Shown: positions 22,640-34,924, counted from the stretch's first letter. The stretch: DNA of 64,000 bases from Enchytraeus crypticus (GCA_905160935.1 CAJHZI010000514.1:1881501-1945500); one strand, 5' to 3'. The notes: generated by a model not told the origin, from the sequence alone. Numbers and translations: made by a program.

Positions 22640-23455
22640 TTTTCAGAATCTTGCTCTTTCACCTTCTCGATCCGCCAAAAACCTTCGAGTCATATTTGAT
22701 GAAAACCTTGACTTTAAATCCCATATCTCTTCTGTTTGTCGCGCTTCTTTCTTTCAGATTCGTCAGACTAGGCAAATACGTCCATCTCTTACTAGAATTT
22801 CAGTCACTATCTTTGCTAGTTCTATAGTTCATTCAAAGCTCGACTACTGTAATTCATTATTACATGGATTGCCTATTTCTTCTCTCAATCGTTTGCTGCA
22901 CGTCCAAAATTCTCTTGCACTTGTTGTTTGCAAGGCCTCTCGACTTCAATTTCGCTCTCTTTCTTTACTTCGCAGACTTCACTGGCTCCCTGTTAATCAA
23001 CGCATGAAATATAAAATAGTTCTATTAACTTTCAAAACTCTGCGATTTGGCAAGCCTTCTTACTTATCTGAAATTCTTCTTCCCTATCGTCCCTCACGTT
23101 CACTTCGTTCCACCGATGCCAATCTTCTCTCTGTTCCAAATATTCTCACATCATTGGGCAGACGTTTTCTTACGCAGCACCCACAATCTGGAACTCTTTA
23201 TCTGCTAATCTTCGCTTTTGTTCTTCTCTTTCAACATTCTCTAGCAAGCTTAAGACTTACCTTTTCCCACCGTAGACATAATCAATCTACCCTGACCATT
23301 TTTGATCACCGGACTGGCTTTCGTTTAGGACCTTACTTCTCCTCAGCACATTTCTATTTCATATTGGTCTGGGTGAATTGATCTGTAGTGATGTGTGCTG
23401 TTGGGGACGTCCCTGACATCATGCCTGGATGAGGAAACGGACGTTGAACCTTTAT
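22640..23455 (+). mobile_element. L2/CR1-like LINE, 5'-truncated 3' end (reverse-transcriptase C-terminus)
   Basis: Translation shows the C-terminal reverse-transcriptase region of the CR1/L2 group: LGV-FD-NL-F--HI (as NLRVIFDENLDFKSHI), SKLDYCNSLLHGLP, QNSLALVV, LHWLPVNQRMKYKIVLLTFK, PSYLSEILLPYRPSRSLRS. The frame breaks near 23178; the next motif (AAPTIWNSLSANLRF, SKLKTYLFPP) continues in the +1 frame, so this is a dead copy. It ends with the tail GTCCCTGACATCAT...GAGGAAACGGACGTTGAAC followed by a TA microsatellite. Bases 22575-22620 partly duplicate 22810-22860, a sign of rearrangement at the 5' junction. Confidence 0.85.
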
Positions 23456-23466
23456 TATATATATAT

Positions 23467-23544
<78 letters not shown>

Positions 23545-23550
23545 ATATAA
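23453..23550. repeat. TA microsatellite at LINE 3' end
   Basis: (TA)n with a few ATGTA interruptions follows the LINE tail directly. Confidence 0.95.
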
Positions 23551-23961
23551 TTGTTGACTGATTGAATATTGCCCGCTTTATGTACTGATCGATCATTAAT
23601 ATTCTATAGAATAAAACAGTGAGAAGACCAACAATTCTGAACAAATGCTCGTATGTGAATCATGTACTCAATACAGAGCTAATTTGCGTTAACTCTTCAA
23701 CTTCTCATACTTAGTATATTATAAATTGGCTTGCTTATCAATTTCAGTTGGAGCTGTAAAGCTATGTCTAATGTCATCTTTTCTCATCAGAAGTGTCCTG
23801 TCAAAAAGGGTTTAGCTGTGTTTGGAGCAGGCGCAGCCATAGTAAATTTGCGTATATTGAAATAGAGTGAATCATAACTTTCCCGTGAAACATAAAATAA
23901 TCGTGTAAGACCCATCCAATTACCCAAGAGCCATCTTACGTTTTACACATCTATTTACTTT

Positions 23962-24180
23962 CTGGTGGCTGAGCTGATAGCACGCTTGCTGATAGACATG
24001 AAGCCACGGGTTCCAAACCCCGTCAGACCATTTCAGGCAGCTCAGTTGTGGTTCATTCACTGGACTGGCTTTACGGAAATTGGACTAAATTGCCTAACGG
24101 TTTAAACAGTGCGGTATTAAAAAGTGATAGATATCAACATAGTTGATCATTTCACTATAATGCGTGTTTACTTTCATTAA
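23962..24180 (+). mobile_element. tRNA-derived SINE with a different head but the same tail
   Basis: The head is GGTGGCTGAGCTGATAGCAC (A-box) with B-box GGGTTCCAAACCCC, unlike the other SINEs. The body and tail from ACTGGACTGGCTTTACGGAA through CACTATAATGCGTGTTTACT match the three GCGTAGGGG-headed elements. Confidence 0.75.
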
Positions 24181-24964
24181 CAAACGTTAAACTGAGTTCT
24201 AAATATAAACACGTGCTCATCAATTACGTGTTCCATCTTCACACCGTCCGGTTGGTTCCATTTTCAACTTCTTTCCTATGTCTCGATCACCTAGTGTGGA
24301 ATGTGTCTTTCATAGTTCACTTTCCTTTATTTCTATATTTAATCCGACTGCCTTGAACAAAATCTTTTCAAACACTTGTGCTCCATATTTGCAGATATTT
24401 CAAGATAACTTTGTAACTATAGCAACAATAACAGTAGATTAGTGCAATACTGTCATCTACGACGGCATGGAGCACTGTAAAACCAAAACTAGGCTGAAGA
24501 GGTGAAACGTAACGTTAAACATGGTCCTCTTTTTCTTAATATTTGTCTTGTATGTGTACTTAAATATAAATTTCTAAACAAAATCGAAACATGTTCGACA
24601 AGCTCTTTGACCTGCCTTCGGCAGAACTAATTTTTATTACGCAATGGGTACTAGACTGTCGTTTGTAATGTCTGTTGGTTGCTTAACTGCTTTGTGCTTT
24701 ATTCAAAATTAGGTCAATTATTTGTTCTAATCTAATTATTTGATTCATCAATTCGTCGTTTGTCTATTCGTGTCCCTGACACCGATGAGCGTGCTATTAA
24801 AAGTAGTTAAAGTAAACTAATCTTTTAACTAAAAAGGTAGTTAAATTAAACTAGTTACTTATAACTGTTTAACTATTGGTCGGCACTGGTCCCTGACATA
24901 ATCCTGGTATAAAGTAGCAAACGTTACTGTTAAGATTCCAGGTAGCGGTATTTGCACTGTGTGT

Positions 24965-25570
24965 TAATTGCCGTGTGTTATTTGCTTTGTCTTTTGTTGT
25001 ATATTATTTGTTGTATGTTATTTGCTGTGTGACTTTTGCTGTATGCTAATTGTTTTGTGCTATTTGATGTGTTATATCCTGTATATTATTTGTTGTATGT
25101 ATTTGCTGCGCGCTATTTACTGTTTGTTATTTGATGTGTGTTATTTGTTGTATGTTATTTGTTTGTTATTTGAATGACTTCATAATATGTAGTATTTGCT
25201 ATGTGTTAATTGCTGTGTGTTAATTGCTGTGTGTTAATTGCTGTGTGTGAATTGCGGTTTGTTAATTGCTGCATGTTAATTACTGTGCATTATTTGCTGT
25301 TTGTTAGTTGCCGTGTTATTTGTTGTGTGTTATTGTGGTGCGTTATTGTGATGTGTTATTTGCTTCGTGTTATTTTTCGTGTGCTACTTAGTGTGTGTTA
25401 ATTGCTTTGTATTATTTACTGTGTGTTATTTGCTGCGTGTTAATTGCTGCGTGTTAATTGCTGTGTAATATCTTCTACGCTTTACTTGATGCATGTTATT
25501 TGATGCCTGTTATTTGTTGTATGTTATTTGTTGAATGTTATTTATTGTATGTTATTTGCTGCGTGCTGCT
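24965..25570. repeat. Degenerate short tandem repeat (TGTGTTATTTGC-like)
   Basis: About 600 bp built from variants of a 10-12-bp unit (TGTGTTATTTGC, TGTGTTAATTGC). It explains the Leu/Cys/Tyr-rich open frames here, which are not genes. Confidence 0.9.
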
Positions 25571-25774
25571 AATAGTAGTATACTGTTCGTGAGAAGTGCT
25601 CAGGATACTTCGTAAGAAGTATTCTCCATCACGCATGTTAGCGTTGTTTCTGATACTGAATGCTGTTACGATCATTAAATTCATTTTTATTAGTGTTATA
25701 GTGCTGATTGATCAAGTCATTATTATTATAGCTAAGAAATATTTGAAGCTGGAGATAAACTTGATGATGATTGG

Positions 25775-25890
25775 TGATGATTATTATGATAATGATGAGG
25801 ATGTGATGATGCGATGGTGTGATGATGATGAGGATGATGATATGATGATGATGATGATGATGACGATGACGATGACGATGATGATGGTGG
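25775..25890. repeat. GAT microsatellite
   Basis: (GAT)n with GAC variants, giving Asp/Met- and Ser/His-rich spurious frames on the two strands. Confidence 0.9.
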
Positions 25891-25959
25891 TAGCAGAATA
25901 CTTAGGCACCTGCCATTTATGAAGCAATGTAAGCATTGTTCATGTCGAGACATTTCTGA

Positions 25960-27198
25960 ATAAATTCACCGAGTTATTTATAGCAATAATGTAAACTTTG
26001 AAGCATGGTATATAGTCATTTAGGTGGTTAATAGGTTTGAATTCTTGACCTCGAAATCAGAGCGCTAGTTCAGTAATCTCGGTCGATTAATTGAGACACT
26101 TGAAAATGTATTTTACTGCCCGTCGTATTGCACTGCAGATGTTAGTATCTGTAAATGGGTACCAAAGTTCGTTATTGTATCATACGTGATACACCACGAT
26201 TCATGTGAACAAGTAGTGCTTTAATCAAGGCCTCAGATATGCTTATATATATGATACTGTAGTGTTTATATTATAGATAGATGTGCCATAGTTATAAGCT
26301 TCAGTATATAAATTGTCATTGAATTTCAATGATATTAAATGTAATTAATAAGTTTAATTGAATTGACATAATTTATTTAAATTGACATTAAAATTAGCTA
26401 TATATTATTAAAGCTAAAGGTGTAATTTGAAGTTTCGAGTGTGCAAGAATCAAATGCCGCAGACAAATGCAACTGTTTTAGTTATAATATGTAGTCTTCA
26501 TAATATGTATTTATTTCGTAGAACAACTCTTGAGACAAAAAGGAATCAAAATAGACAAACGTGCACACAAAACAGATAATATGGTAAAACAATAATCAAA
26601 CCAATCAAATCAACACGAATAGAAATTATTTGAAAACTGTACAATTAATTTATTTCATTGTCATTGCTCTACACTTTGCTTGAAAATATTGTTAAAAATG
26701 GCATCCTTGATTCTGAAACGTCCATTTAAGATCAACAAAGTCTTGCATTCAGAAACAAGCGCTGTAAGATCAGCTTTAAAAAATTCTAAATGATATTTTA
26801 ACAATTTTTTCGCCAGTAATTAAGTAAGTAACAGTCCTTTCGAATGGGAAATGAGCAATATCGAGTGGCATAATATTTAATTAACAACAAGTCAATTTTC
26901 TTATACCGTGTATTTGTTCCGTAACTCGTTGAATCTCTTATTATAATTAAATGCAGTCCTTCGTGAAAAATTCCATCAATAATTAATTTAGTTTAATTAA
27001 GAAATATTTAACAAGACTGATTTAATTCTATATTATAATATTGGTAATCTAATAACTTTAAGTAGATTTAGCAATATTTTGTTTCAGTACATTTAATTCA
27101 GTTTTAATCAATATATATTTGCGGCTGTAAAAACAAAAACGTCTTTCTGCGTTTGTATAATCCATGTCTATTTATTTGTTGGCTGATTAATTGATTTA
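25960..27198. other. No gene recognised
   Basis: Low-complexity AT-rich intergenic sequence without supported features. Confidence 0.5.
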
Positions 27199-27398
27199 TT
27201 CAATACACATTTCATCACCTGTGCAGTCTGTTATATTCAACATGCATCTTCGCTTAGCATATGGCGACAAAAGGATTTTGCTTATGATTTTAAAATAGAT
27301 GACAAAGTAATTTAAAATTCGCATAGTCTCCTGTTAAGGTATAGCAAGACTATGATAAATTACCATTTGATGAGCGGGGTAAGTCTTACACTGTAACT

Positions 27399-27690
27399 CT
27401 AATCACCTGTTAGTCCAATATCCATCTTATCACCTGTACAGTCTGTTCAATATACATTTCATCATCTGTACAGTCTGTTCAATGCACATTTCATCACCTG
27501 TACAGTCCGTTCAATACACATTTGATCACCTGTACGGTCTGTTCAATACACATTTCATCACCTGTAGAGTCTGTTCAATACACATTTGATCACCTGTGCA
27601 GTCTGTTCAATACACATTTCATCACCTGTGCGGTCTGTTCAATACACATCTCATCACCTGTGCAGTCTGTTCAACATGCATCTAATCGCC
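27399..27690. repeat. 32-bp tandem repeat with CACCTG in each unit, about 9 copies
   Basis: The unit CACATTTCATCACCTGTACA GTCTGTTCAATA has small variations, and a stray unit lies at 27201-27245. Each unit carries a CACCTG E-box-like hexamer. Confidence 0.95.
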
Positions 27691-27829
27691 TGCACCATTT
27701 AATGAAGGAAAGGTTTAATACTGAATTATTATATTATCAGGCTACTAAAACTTTGTTTTTGGGGATTGTTGTGGTTTATTATTATATCACGCAAGAACCT
27801 ACCGAGCACAAATTCCGATTATAAACGCG

Positions 27830-29400
27830 CTGCTGTATAGTCAGCGAGTATATGACGTCACGAGTCCTTTGCTCGTCTGTAACAGAGTTGAAAAATTTCC
27901 TATAACTCGGCTAAATACCGACTCATAATATTGCACATCTGAGTAAGGCAAATGAAAATTTCTCGAAATTCATGCAGAAATTTCTTTCAAAGTATCTTTT
28001 TTGGTGTAGTAAGGCCTTTAAACCTTAATGATACAGATAATTTGTTTAATTTATCAAAGGAGTCCACTTTCAGGAATTTTAGGGTCGACAAAAGTTGTGC
28101 CTAGTGCATATAGTACTGTAGTAGTTTGGATATGTAGAATATAAATCAGATCCTTATTTAAAAGTATAATTTAGTTAACCATCGACAAATATTGATGGTC
28201 TTTAATTTGAATTTACTTTAAGCTACGTAACTAATTATTTTTGCGTTGTTATCCTAAAAGGTTGACCGCAAAACCACTAGCTATCAATGGTATCAGTAAC
28301 TCTTAATCGACGTCCCTGACATCATCCTTGTATGAGGAAACGGACGTTAAACCTTTATTATTATTATTATTAAATAATGATAAAAAAGTAGTTGTACCTT
28401 GACCTTGAACTATTGCGTACTAACAATAGATATCATTTTTTAAGACTTTAGTGTCAGAAAAAGTCTTATAAAACTCTTTATAAAGTCTGCAAGTTCCATA
28501 CTCATTAGCGATCGCTGCATCTCAAATCTGCGAAATGTACATTTTTCTTTCGTTAAGGTTAACAGTAACACATGACGCGAACACATGTTTGTTAGCGCAA
28601 AAATTTTAAATTCTAGAATTTCCAATTTATCCTGAAGGAATTTTATTGTTTGGATTACAGACGGCTTAAATCTGTAACAGCTATTTGTAGCGATGGCTCA
28701 CAAAACAATTCAATTGTGTTTAAAGCGTTCTTGGCCTAATATCATTGGACTGGAATTTGAAGGCTCTATCCCAGCGAGTATTTACAATGGGCTCTGTTAG
28801 ATGAAACGTTCGCCTGAAATCTTTGCTTTTATTGCTTCGTCCGAGATACTGTAGAATATAATGCCAAACTGCATTCCTGCTAGTGCTTAGTCTGAACAGG
28901 GGAAACAAATTTCTCGGAGAAAATTTATTATTATGATTGAATGAAAGAAGTAGGCTGTGAAAATGGACTAGTCATCATCATGTAAGAAGGATATGCTAAT
29001 ATATAATAAGGATATAGTATAGTAAAACGTCATAGGTAGGCCTAGTAAGGACATACTAGGCCTGGTAGGCCACTGTGACAGAAAAACTTTCGACTGCAAT
29101 GAAAGCTTTGTAAACTTAATATTTCCTGTAGACAATCGGTGAATCAACTTAGTTTTTAGCCGATGAAAAGGTATAGACTATAAAGACATGAAAATTGTGT
29201 AAATAATAATAATATTAATAATATTAATAATAATAATAATAATGATGATGATATTAATATCAAAAATTGTAACAATATTTAATAATCATTACAAGTATAA
29301 TAGTGAAAATAGTGTAGTACTTAAAATCTAATGAAACTAAGTGACAGTAGGTGGAGCTAATGTGGATGTGAAATTTACGAGTAGCATTTTGTCAAATTTG
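27830..29400. other. No gene recognised
   Basis: Apart from the tail at 28305 and (AAT)n near 29200-29245, only unassigned sequence. Short minus-strand frames at 28440-28625 and 28720-28908 have no recognisable similarity. Confidence 0.45.
28305..28372 (+). mobile_element. LINE/SINE 3' tail (GTCCCTGACATCAT family)
   Basis: GACGTCCCTGACATCATCCT, GAGGAAACGGACGTTAAACC and then (TTA)n. It is nearly identical to the end of the LINE at 22640-23455. Other remnants are at 16930-16975, 24892-24935, 47090-47110 and, inverted, 31920-31975. Confidence 0.65.
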
Positions 29401-29410
29401 GATATAACGT

Positions 29411-29443
29411 AAATATCTAACATTCTTAAAATGTTAGATATTT
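29411..29443. repeat. Perfect 14-bp inverted repeat (hairpin)
   Basis: AAATATCTAACATT and AATGTTAGATATTT with a 5-nt loop CTTAA. Confidence 0.9.
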
Positions 29444-29754
29444 CCTCGACCGTGCTGCTCCAATCAAATACCAACATTTTTCGTGCATTTCTAAATATCT
29501 TTCTGACTCCATCTCGGCTTATAAGCATTCAGCTCATCTCAAATATAGGTTAGGTATTCGTAGAGAGATGGTTGGGAGTGTTTTATAAATGAGAGTTGTC
29601 GAAATATTTTAGGAAAAAATTATCCGTTCGAAGAAGTTATATAACATAACAACATTCTTTATTGTGTATTTCACGCCAGTCAATAGTCGATATGACCCCA
29701 TCCCTCTCCCTCTTCAATATTCTGCTAAATGGCAGGTCCAGTATACATATTCCT

Positions 29755-29935
29755 GCTCATAATAATAATATAATGTTTTTTATAAATAACATTAATAGTA
29801 GTAATAGCAATAATAGTAGTAATAACAGTAATAGCAATAATAATAGTAATAACAATAATAATACTTCTAATAATAATACTAGTACTAATAAAAATAATAA
29901 GGTTAATATTAATAATGATAATTTAAAAAAAGATT
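29755..29935. repeat. AAT/AGT microsatellite
   Basis: (AATAGT)n-type repeat preceded by the recurring box CTGCTAAATGGCAGGTC; it explains the Asn/Ser-rich open frame. Confidence 0.9.
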
Positions 29936-29939
29936 CCCC

Positions 29940-31440
29940 TTCTTATGGAGTTAAAAAATAATAGTAATTAAAGAATAATAATAATGACGTGCATATTCTT
30001 ACTCACAGTTTACTTTCTCTCTCGCAACAACGTCCCTTTCATAAAGGCGATGCCTTAACCACATCCTCTGTAGCCTACAATTTAGCCTACAACTAAGACT
30101 TCTGAAGTAGTTTACCATTATATTCCTCAGTTATTGCATGGTGGTCTTTTTCGTGAAGTGCAGTTAACGGGTGGCCTATTTTTTTAGTATACAGGACAAA
30201 AGACAAGCCTGGAAACTGACTCTCCTGACTTAATCGAAGTACAGTTTTGATGGAACAAGATACGATGACGACGACGACGGTGGTGGTGGTGGTCGTAATG
30301 ACGATTTTGTTCTGCAGTGCATATATCTATCTGAGTTTGTCACCTTTACGCTAAAATAGAAATTAGCATTTAGTTCGCTTCTCAGAGACATGTTTTGAGA
30401 TACTATCAGTACGGAAGCTTTCAAGACTAAATTGACATTTGACTGCTGATACAATATTGTTACAAGCGTCGAGACGACGAGTCGATACTATCAAATTGTT
30501 GACTATTTAATGTCGGCTTCCAGTTCTCACCATGACCGGAAATGAAGTCTATTCTAATAGCGCATCCTTAATTTTGTCTATTTCTTAGAATATCGAACTG
30601 ATTAGTACATAGGCCCTACTAGTGATTCCTAAAATAGCTTCTTGTCTTGCATTCGTTATTGCCTTTAATTCTATTTACATATAAATATGTTGCAAACAAT
30701 TCTCAAGGATAACTTCTCGAAATAGCGCTGTGTCTCACTTGTGGTGAATAAAAATCGGTCTATTGACTAATTGCAGCATTGCGCAACTATTATGCATTCC
30801 ATGCAGTATTCACGATTCACGGTGCCAGATTTTAACAGACAGTAAAATGTTTTGAAGTTTAACGAAACAGTGCGGTATTTTGTCTAAATCTTCTTCAATC
30901 GATCAAGCAATTTAGACAGGTGTTACAAGTCTTAAAGACTTCCTTAACCAGTATAATTAAGCTAAGTTAAGCTATGCAATCTCTATAATGTCGTATTTTA
31001 ACGTTGTCTTTGTTATTTATAATGATTATGAGGAACTGGGTTTGGTATAACATTTGTCATTACTAGTTTAATGTCCTTTATTATTTGCTACTTGTTACCA
31101 CCTAAAAATAAATTGAATTTTGTAAGGTGAGACTTTCGACAATGCAATTAACAGTTAACTTCCAGACCCGAAGGAGAGATCACCTCTCAAACGGAATATA
31201 CACTTATCTCATCACTTATCACGTTGATGAGATGTGTCAGAGAAGCTCATACTAGATGTACAGTTGTAGTTGCTTAGATCAAAGAGAAGGCGAGATCCAT
31301 AACATTTTAATCAGTTAGCGAGTGTTCAAATGTCGAGTATCAATAAAAAAAAGTATTTATACATTAATGATTTTATAAATGTACGCATTTTATTTACTTC
31401 ACTGCCTATTGTAATGGTTTTACACAGACAGATAATATCC
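29940..31440. other. Upstream region of VGLL4, no coding exon recognised
   Basis: Contains a short (GAC/GGT)n tract near 30265-30295 and the dispersed repeat at 30905. An untranslated first exon or promoter could lie here, but nothing in the sequence identifies it. Confidence 0.4.
30905..30985 (-). repeat. Dispersed repeat shared with 35-115
   Basis: The inverted counterpart of 35-115 (GGTGTTACAAGTC, GACTTCCTTAACCAGTATAA). Confidence 0.6.
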
Positions 31441-31447
31441 TAAGAAT

Positions 31448-31535
31448 CCTGTCCTACAACAACTGGATCAGGTGCAGGAATCCTGCAACAACTGGATCAG
31501 GTGCAGGAATCCTACAACAACTGGATCAAGTGCGG
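31448..31535. repeat. 29-bp tandem repeat next to VGLL4 start
   Basis: Nearly three copies of CAACAACTGGATCAGGTGCA GGAATCCTG end 6 bp before the first possible VGLL4 ATG. This places the repeat in the presumed 5' UTR or proximal promoter. Confidence 0.9.
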
Positions 31536-31540
31536 CAGGA

Positions 31541-31694
31541 ATGGCTCGGGTGGAGAGTTGTAAGATGACGTCACTGCTGGGACTTGAGACTCATTTCGCT
31601 GAGGAGAGTCCACTGGACGTCCTGTCTCGGGCTGCCTGCCTGGTGGCGAGACAGTCCCCTCCCTCCTACAGCCCCTCGAGATCTCCCGAGTCAG
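31541..31694 (+). CDS. VGLL4: VGLL4/Tgi homologue, coding exon 1 (N-terminus, PPxY)
   Basis: This is the first coding exon of a Vestigial-like 4 protein, a nuclear TEAD/Scalloped co-repressor in the Hippo pathway. The block PLDVLSRAACLV (31610-31645, residues 24-35) closely matches the N-terminus of vertebrate VGLL4 as I know it (PLDVLSRAASLV). It is followed by SPPSYSP, a PPxY WW-domain ligand (PPSY at 31658-31669, residues 40-43). Two in-frame ATGs are possible, 31541 and 31565; the first is used here. The exon ends at TCAG|GTTCGT, leaving one base (phase 1) that joins correctly to the exon at 52577 or to the optional exon at 51015. A 29-bp tandem repeat lies just upstream, in the presumed 5' UTR. 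Vertebrate VGLL4 lacks the PPxY motif, while fly Tgi has such motifs. The start codon choice and any upstream non-coding exon are uncertain. Confidence 0.85.
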
Positions 31695-32249
31695 GTTCGT
31701 AGGTCATTTGTCTGAGTTGATGCAGGATTTAACGTCCGATTTCTCGCTGTTCTCGTCACATTACGTTCATCCCGCCGTTTTGTGATAATTGATTTAGTGA
31801 GATTTTAGCTTTAAATGTCAAAGCAGTTTTCTCAAATATAGGTATAAGATGATTTCTCTATCAGAAAGTCTACATTAAATTAGCCCCTAGGGATCAGCTA
31901 ATGAGTGTAAATAATAGCAAATGTTTAGCGTCAGTTTCCTCGTGCAAGGATTGTATCCGGGACGTTCATCATTTTTGAAACTGTCATATTTTTCTTTTAT
32001 TTATTATACTAATGCTTACTGCTTTTGTTTTTCAAGCAATTATATATTACTGTCAAGTTATCATAGAGACTTACTCATCTTAAGGCAATAAGCCTCGCAA
32101 CTTGTTCAATAAATTATATTAGTTAGGTACTTTACACGCGCCTTTAATGTTAAAATTGACCTTATCATCGACCATGGCAAGTCAATCGGACTAGTTCCTC
32201 TTTGACGGCCTTGTGTGTTGCGTGTAGTCAGCATATTGGAGATAAACCT

Positions 32250-32271
32250 AGTTCTCTCACTCTCTCTTCTA

Positions 32272-32343
<72 letters not shown>
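32250..32343. repeat. CT microsatellite in VGLL4 intron 1
   Basis: (CT)n with two TCTAT interruptions, 550 bp after the first coding exon. Confidence 0.95.
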
Positions 32344-32346
<3 letters not shown>

Positions 32347-33524
32347 GAGTGAAATCTGTGCTATTTACCTCTTGAATATGTCTTTCTAAATGTTAGCATG
32401 TGCTTTTATTTGTTTACTTTGTTGGTACTGCTAATTGCTTTGCAACAGTCGACATCTCGTGAATGACGAAAAATAGGTTTCATTTTTTAGTATTGGTTTA
32501 AAAATATGACACCATATTGTCCTCGGTGCTTAACTCAATACTCTAAGTTGGTCTTACTTAGTATTATAAAATCTCGATAGCCTCATTATTTTGCTAGCTT
32601 TCTAGTAGAACTTTTGTATCGTTTATCGAAAGCTTTGATTTGACAATATTCTGCAACATGAAGCGGGATAGCATTCTGTTATTGTCAGCCTGGGGATCAG
32701 ATATTCCTCGTACACTGCAGTCTGCTTGTCACTGCCCGTGTAGTGTCCAGGTGCTGAACTGTCGCTTCTCTCGTCCTCTCTATCCGTTCTCTCTTCTCAG
32801 CCTAACGGCAGGTCCATGACACATAACTCTTGTAACCAAGTCTGTTCATAACTTTCCTTTTCATCTCTACGAATTTGTTATTAAATCTGTTAAATCATCT
32901 AGAATAATTTGTCTCGATCTGCATCTAATCCGGGCCCGTTTAAGTCAGTGCTTTCTTCCAATTATTTGCAATTATAGAACTGCAGCTATTCGTGAGCAAG
33001 GAACTATGGAATTGTTATAGAGTCTGATTTATAACGATTTTCGGATCTTGTACTATAAAAATCTTCCTTTTTCAGAACGACCTCAAATAAGGCGTAATTG
33101 TTGGTATTATTATTTTTGCGAATAAAAACAAGTTATAATCCTACAAAACAACTAAAATACACTTGCTCGTCTCACAGACAGGTGCATTTATCAGTAGTCA
33201 GTTTGAACAAAGGTTTGAACGCCCTGCTCGACTTGAACGAAAGGTCCTTGGCTAATTTATGCGTTACGGCGTCCTTTGAAAAAAAGTAAAAGCGATAAAA
33301 ATAGAGACGATGGATACGCGAATCTCTTCTCACAGACTTCGTTGTGTTAATACATTTCTTCTACCTCAGGGTTAACAACCCTTGGCCTGCAGTGAGCGTG
33401 AGGGTTAGCTACTGAGGATTAGTATAGAACGGTGTTCACAGTATTGTGCTGCCCATCAGTAATTGGTTTTGATAGACCACAGGGATTAGAACTTGACAGA
33501 TTTATTACAATATTGTTTCAAAGT

Positions 33525-33760
33525 GCATTAAGATATAGGAAGAAGAGTTGGATAGGACACATTCTAAGGGGGAATGTTTAGTAACAGAGGTCATAGGAAG
33601 TAGAATGGAAGAATCGGCAGGCCGAGATTAGGAATTTTAGATGATTTAGAGATCCACTCGTAGGCGGACATAAAGAGGTAAAAAAAAAAAAAAAAAGGTG
33701 AAGGGTCTATATGCCATGGACCTGCCAGTAGGCAGAGCACTGAGAGATAGAGAGAGCGAG
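33525..33760 (+). mobile_element. LINE 3' fragment of the GKRGRGRPR family in VGLL4 intron 1
   Basis: A diverged copy (SWIGHILRG, then GRPRLGILDDLEIHS) with a poly(A) run at about 33680-33697 inside it, ending in CTGCCAGTAGGCAGAGCACT and a GA-rich tail. Confidence 0.65.
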
Positions 33761-34918
33761 AGCGAGAGATGGAGATGTCACAAAATATGATGTGGTTTTA
33801 TAGCATTTTCACTTTTTCGCGATTAAATTGAATCGTGTTGCAAAGTTAAGAATTTTTGCTATCATAGGTACTATATAATACTTGTTTTAAAAGTTAGAGA
33901 AGATTCGTGCATTGACTGCTCTTGAGCAAATACTCACATTGGGATCATGTTTGAACGAGATCAGCTTGCATTTGAAAGACTTATTCTATATTCCTAATGT
34001 CAGTAGATCTTGTGCGTGACTTTATGACCTGGATCTGGTATGTAATAGAGTATTCAAAATACACGGAAATGTTCAGAATGTTCTAAATTAGCTTGCTAAC
34101 GGTTAGCAACGTGTTCGCTCTGCTGGAGATAGGTACTTGTCAGCAATAAATTTACCCCGAGGTAACGTAAGTAAAAAACTTGCTCGAAATATATTTCGTA
34201 GTACCTACAGACCCACCTAAGTGCTGGTTGCTTTCGCAACCCGGAAAGCAATTATAAACAATATTTAACTCTGATAAATATTTCTTTAATATACGTTTAT
34301 GGAATTTACTAATTATTGGTATCTTCGGTTGGTTAGTTTTTGTGTGATTTTACTGTACTAAAAATTACAAATAATAAACATTTTTCGCTACGTCAAGGGA
34401 CTCTGTCAAAAAGGAACTGCTGGGATTCGAATAAATGGCCCTATTGCTTAGAACCTTTAGCCGGGACACAGCCTGGTTGTTATGTTTCGTCTGAATTTGA
34501 AAAATAATTTATATTAACATTATTCGACATTAAATGCAAGAAGTAGAGGATTATATTTATAATTATGATTATGTAATATGATTTGATCTTAGAAATTGGC
34601 AGCATAAATCTTCAATCATAAATATAGTACTCTTACATTTGAAGCTTTACAGTGCCCATTGGAATACTTTAAGAGATTATGTAATGAGTCTATCGTTACG
34701 GAGCTGATATAAATACAAAAATTGTATAGAATTGAATAAGTAGGAGATTACAAGGTAATAATTCATATATCGAAGTGTTCATTTAGTTAAGGATTATATC
34801 TCGTAATTCAATGGATTGCAAGTCTGAAGAAATGTTTTAAAAATCCTAGTGACGCTCAAAATTGAGGGTGACTATAAATATAAACTTTTACCTGCCATTT
34901 AGCAGAATACAGAAGAAA

Positions 34919-34924
34919 GCTAAT

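Noticed and set aside
24968..25401. Cys/Leu-rich open frames as small secreted proteins
   Set aside because: They are translations of a degenerate TGTGTTATTTGC tandem repeat and do not begin with a genuine ATG.
28440..28908. Minus-strand frames as a transposase remnant
   Set aside because: A TRWD-containing stretch hinted at hAT transposase, but neighbouring motifs are missing and several stops intervene.
29662..29961. Asn/Ser-rich frame as a low-complexity gene
   Set aside because: It is produced by an AAT/AGT microsatellite, with no splice or start context.
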